From Ignavibacteria bacterium (lineage in GTDB: Bacteria > Bacteroidota > Ignavibacteria > Tepidaquicellales > Tepidaquicellaceae): 5,698 nt of DNA. Numbering within the stretch: the first letter of the stretch is position 1; each line of letters starts with the position of its first letter. A program made the translations under genes and the position numbers. The stretch is from positions 1 to 5,698 of the forward strand of contig JAGPCH010000124.1 in the NCBI GenBank assembly GCA_018058125.1. The letters are read 5' to 3'. Shown here piece after piece: positions 5,616-5,698 of this stretch. The notes under the pieces are model-generated. The model was given only the letters and a program-made list of their open reading frames with translations. It made no database searches and was not told the origin of the DNA.

Positions 5616-5698
5616 CAATACTCAATACTCAATACTCAATACTCAATACTCAATACTCAATACTTAATACCTAATACTTAATACTTAATACTTAATAC
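5616..5698 (+). repeat. Heptamer tandem array (CAATACT/TAATACT), open at right edge
   Basis: Seven perfect CAATACT units (5616-5664) are followed by TAATACC (5665-5671), three TAATACT units (5672-5692) and a partial TAATAC cut by the window edge. The change from C to T at the first base of the unit occurs once and then persists, giving two blocks. A diverged unit AATATTC just before the array (5608-5614) may be its decayed left end. An open reading frame crossing it merely repeats NTQYSIL every 21 bases and is not a gene. Confidence 0.95.

Noticed and set aside
5479..5667. Plus-strand open frame ending in repeated NTQYSIL residues
   Set aside because: It overlaps the end of the real gene in another frame and then translates the heptamer array; the peptide repeat is a by-product of a 7-base unit read in triplets.
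5616..5698. CRISPR array
   Set aside because: The unit is 7 bases with no spacers; it is a simple tandem repeat.

Overview
The window is a compact, AT-rich stretch of bacterial chromosome. Four genes lie on the minus strand (preA; then a HAD phosphatase, a methyltransferase and ftcD, closely packed). One gene lies divergently on the plus strand, and a heptanucleotide repeat region occupies the right edge. The AT-rich leaders, two TTG starts and heptamer repeats would fit a free-living member of the Bacteroidota/Ignavibacteria/Chlorobi (FCB) group. That placement rests on general impression and is not proven; no rRNA or other marker gene is present.

Layout. Bases 1-982 (minus) hold the N-terminal 327 residues of glutamate formimidoyltransferase (FtcD, histidine-to-folate one-carbon metabolism), cut by the left edge. 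Bases 992-1726 (minus) encode a class I SAM-dependent methyltransferase. Bases 1730-2602 (minus) encode a Cof-type HAD-IIB phosphatase. These three genes are separated by 3 and 9 bases and look like one transcript reading HAD, methyltransferase, ftcD. After a 211-base gap, 2814-4136 (minus) encodes PreA, the FMN and iron-sulfur subunit of NAD-dependent dihydropyrimidine dehydrogenase (pyrimidine breakdown). A 339-base, very AT-rich divergent intergenic region (4137-4475) follows. Bases 4476-5525 (plus) encode an uncharacterised exported or membrane-anchored protein with beta-propeller-like motifs.

At 5524-5698 the sequence turns into two heptamer tracts. The first is a degenerate (GATTTTG-like) tract of eight units that begins inside the stop codon of the last gene. 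The second, after a 36-base spacer, is a near-perfect (CAATACT/TAATACT) array running off the right edge. This repeat region is the least ordinary part of the window.

The metabolic theme is nitrogen compound breakdown (pyrimidine reduction and formimino-glutamate use), but the genes do not form one obvious pathway. The partner PreT and the remaining histidine or pyrimidine catabolic genes are not in view. I see no defence system, CRISPR array, tRNA, rRNA or transposase. The candidates for something undescribed are the heptamer region and the unassigned 349-residue protein.
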